DNA of 6,106 bases, taken from the NCBI GenBank assembly GCA_002377645.1, contig DFQF01000005.1, positions 1 through 6,106 on the forward strand, in the 5' to 3' direction. Under the pieces are notes generated by a model. It saw only the letters and a list, made by a program, of their open reading frames with translations. It searched no databases and was not told where the DNA came from. Position 1 is the first letter of the stretch; each line of letters starts with the position of its first letter. Positions 5,087 through 6,106 of this stretch are shown piece after piece. This DNA comes from Nitrospinaceae bacterium UBA3496 (lineage in GTDB: Bacteria; UBA8248). Made by a program: the position numbers and the translations under genes.

Positions 5087-6028
5087 AGTTTAGATGACAA
5101 GAATTTGAATTTAGGTGGTAAAGTGGGGGAGGATTTTCCCCCACTTGGTCCCTTAGGAAGGTGGATGGAGAAACCAGAAGTTCTTGGTTATATACTTTTG
5201 GCTCCTGCAATTATCTTTCTTCTTGTTTTTCTTGGATATCCATTCATAAAAGCAATTTGGTTGACTATGCTCGACAAAGAGGTCGGTGTCGAGGGTAATT
5301 TTGTTGGTTTTCAAAATTATATTATGCTTTGGCAAGATTCAGTTTATAGATGGACAGTTGTAAATGCTTTGATTTTTACTACCATTTCAGTTCTCGCTAA
5401 GTTGATTTTAGGAATCCTTGGTGCACTGGTTATGAATCAAGCTTTTTTTATGAAGAATTTTTTTAGAGGTTTTGTTCTCCTTCCTTGGATTATTCCATCA
5501 GTATTAAGTGCTCTTATTTGGTTGTGGATGTTTGATGATCAATATGGGGTAATAGGGAGAACTTTAATATCTTTTGGTCTTATTGATGAAATGATCTTAT
5601 GGCTTACTGATTGGGGTATGGCGCTCACGTCTATTATTATAGTCAATGTATGGAGAGGGACTCCATTCTTTATAGTTTCACTATTAGCTGCTTTGCAGAC
5701 AGTTCCACAAGAACAATATGAGGCTGCTGAGATTGACGGTGCTGGTTTATTTTCACAATTTTTACATGTTACTCTTCCAAATATTAAACATGTGCTAATT
5801 ATTGTTACGCTGTTCGGTACGATTTGGACTATAAGTGATTTTAATATTATTTATGTAATCACGCATGGAGGTCCAGCAGATAGTACTCACGTTTTCTCTA
5901 CACTTGCTCATCAGAGAGCATTTGATGCAGGACAAATGAGTGAAGGAATTGCAATTTCTTTTACGATGTTTCCGATTCTATTTGTAATCTTGTTTATTCG
6001 TTTTTATCGAATGAGGAAGGAAGATTAA
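5078..6028 (+). CDS. ABC sugar-type transporter permease (MalF/UgpA family)
   Basis: This 316-residue inner-membrane protein would form one half of the importer channel. After a hydrophilic N-terminus of about 33 residues, membrane segments can be read at about 36-58, 97-120, 129-151, 182-206, 237-259 and 288-310, the six-helix layout of binding-protein-dependent permeases. The cytoplasmic EAA loop, which docks the ATPase, is intact between helices 4 and 5: YEAAEIDGA (214-222) through VTLPNI (231-236). The protein ends in a basic RMRKED tail. The preceding gap of 39 bases and the next gene starting directly after the stop make this the second gene of an operon. An exact 10-bp inverted repeat at 5121-5146 lies within codons 15-23. 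Whether it pairs as UgpA or another subfamily member cannot be decided by eye. Confidence 0.94.
   Translation: MAGSLDDKNLNLGGKVGEDFPPLGPLGRWMEKPEVLGYILLAPAIIFLLVFLGYPFIKAIWLTMLDKEVGVEGNFVGFQNYIMLWQDSVYRWTVVNALIFTTISVLAKLILGILGALVMNQAFFMKNFFRGFVLLPWIIPSVLSALIWLWMFDDQYGVIGRTLISFGLIDEMILWLTDWGMALTSIIIVNVWRGTPFFIVSLLAALQTVPQEQYEAAEIDGAGLFSQFLHVTLPNIKHVLIIVTLFGTIWTISDFNIIYVITHGGPADSTHVFSTLAHQRAFDAGQMSEGIAISFTMFPILFVILFIRFYRMRKED
5121..5146 (+). repeat. Perfect 10-bp inverted repeat (stem-loop) inside the permease gene start
   Basis: AAGTGGGGGA (5121-5130) is the exact reverse complement of TCCCCCACTT (5137-5146), with a 6-base GGATTT spacer whose ends can add a G-U pair. The repeat starts 43 bases after the start codon and encodes residues 15-23. 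No T run follows on either strand, so it is not a standard rho-independent terminator. A GC-rich perfect stem in such AT-rich coding sequence is unlikely to be neutral; stem-loops after a binding protein gene are known to protect upstream mRNA and lower downstream expression. Confidence 0.75.
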
Positions 6029-6106
6029 GTGTCTGATGTAAGTATGAAAAATGAGACCCAAAACAGTTCTAAAATTGAATTTACAATGCGACAACGTAGA
6101 TTTCTT
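6029..6106 (+). CDS. Second ABC transporter permease (probable MalG/UgpE-type), N-terminal part
   Basis: An open frame of 26 codons starts with GTG at 6029, immediately after the TAA of the first permease, and runs off the right edge. The Shine-Dalgarno AGGAAGGAAG (6014-6023) lies inside the end of the upstream gene, 5 bases from the GTG; an in-frame ATG at 6044 is a less well-placed alternative. The visible peptide is hydrophilic and ends MRQRRFL, like the basic cytoplasmic stretch before the first helix of the partner permease in this transporter family. Identity rests mainly on gene order, since no membrane segment has begun. Confidence 0.65.
   Translation, partial: MSDVSMKNETQNSSKIEFTMRQRRFL

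Noticed and set aside
4872..5335. Open frames at 4872-5066 (plus) and 5153-5335 (minus)
   Set aside because: They overlap the binding-protein and permease genes in other frames; coding evidence favours the real genes throughout.

Overview
The window is AT-rich, single-copy chromosomal-type DNA with tightly packed genes on both strands, good Shine-Dalgarno sites and bacterial promoters. It shows no mobile element, tRNA, rRNA or CRISPR array. The two visible extracytoplasmic binding proteins (1-111 and 3743-5038) have Sec signal peptides ending in A-x-A-like sites with no lipobox cysteine, which points to a free-living Gram-negative bacterium with a periplasm. The mycobacterial/archaeal-type inositol-phosphate synthase and the low GC would suit a marine deltaproteobacterium-like or SAR324-like lineage. 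That taxonomic guess is weak inference.

Layout. Minus strand, left part: the 5' end of a PhnD-like phosphate/phosphonate binding protein (1-111), a 576-base stretch without a convincing gene (112-687), then a complete myo-inositol-1-phosphate synthase (688-1818). The gene-free stretch holds a promoter for the PhnD-like gene and a second promoter-like site followed by a long-range GC-rich stem at 412-533, possibly a small RNA. A 302-base divergent region (1819-2120) separates the synthase from the plus-strand genes. Plus strand: a calcineurin-type metallophosphoesterase (2121-2861) with a methyltransferase (about 2867-3607) directly behind it, then a new promoter and an ABC importer operon. 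The importer comprises a family-1 solute-binding protein (3743-5038), a MalF/UgpA-type permease (5078-6028) and the start of a second permease (6029 to the right edge). Its ATPase is not in the window.

How the genes may work together. The importer reads as a carbohydrate or polyol-phosphate uptake system. Its binding protein is unusually basic (net charge near +43 by residue count), which would suit an anionic ligand or surface. An inositol-phosphate synthase, a phosphoesterase and a PhnD-like protein lie nearby, so a phosphorylated polyol is a reasonable guess, but nothing here names the substrate. The phosphoesterase and methyltransferase look translationally linked; both depart from the classical motifs of their families.

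The most notable non-gene signals are a perfect 10-bp GC-rich inverted repeat inside the start of the permease gene (5121-5146), the structured element at 412-533, and the dyads over the putative synthase promoter.
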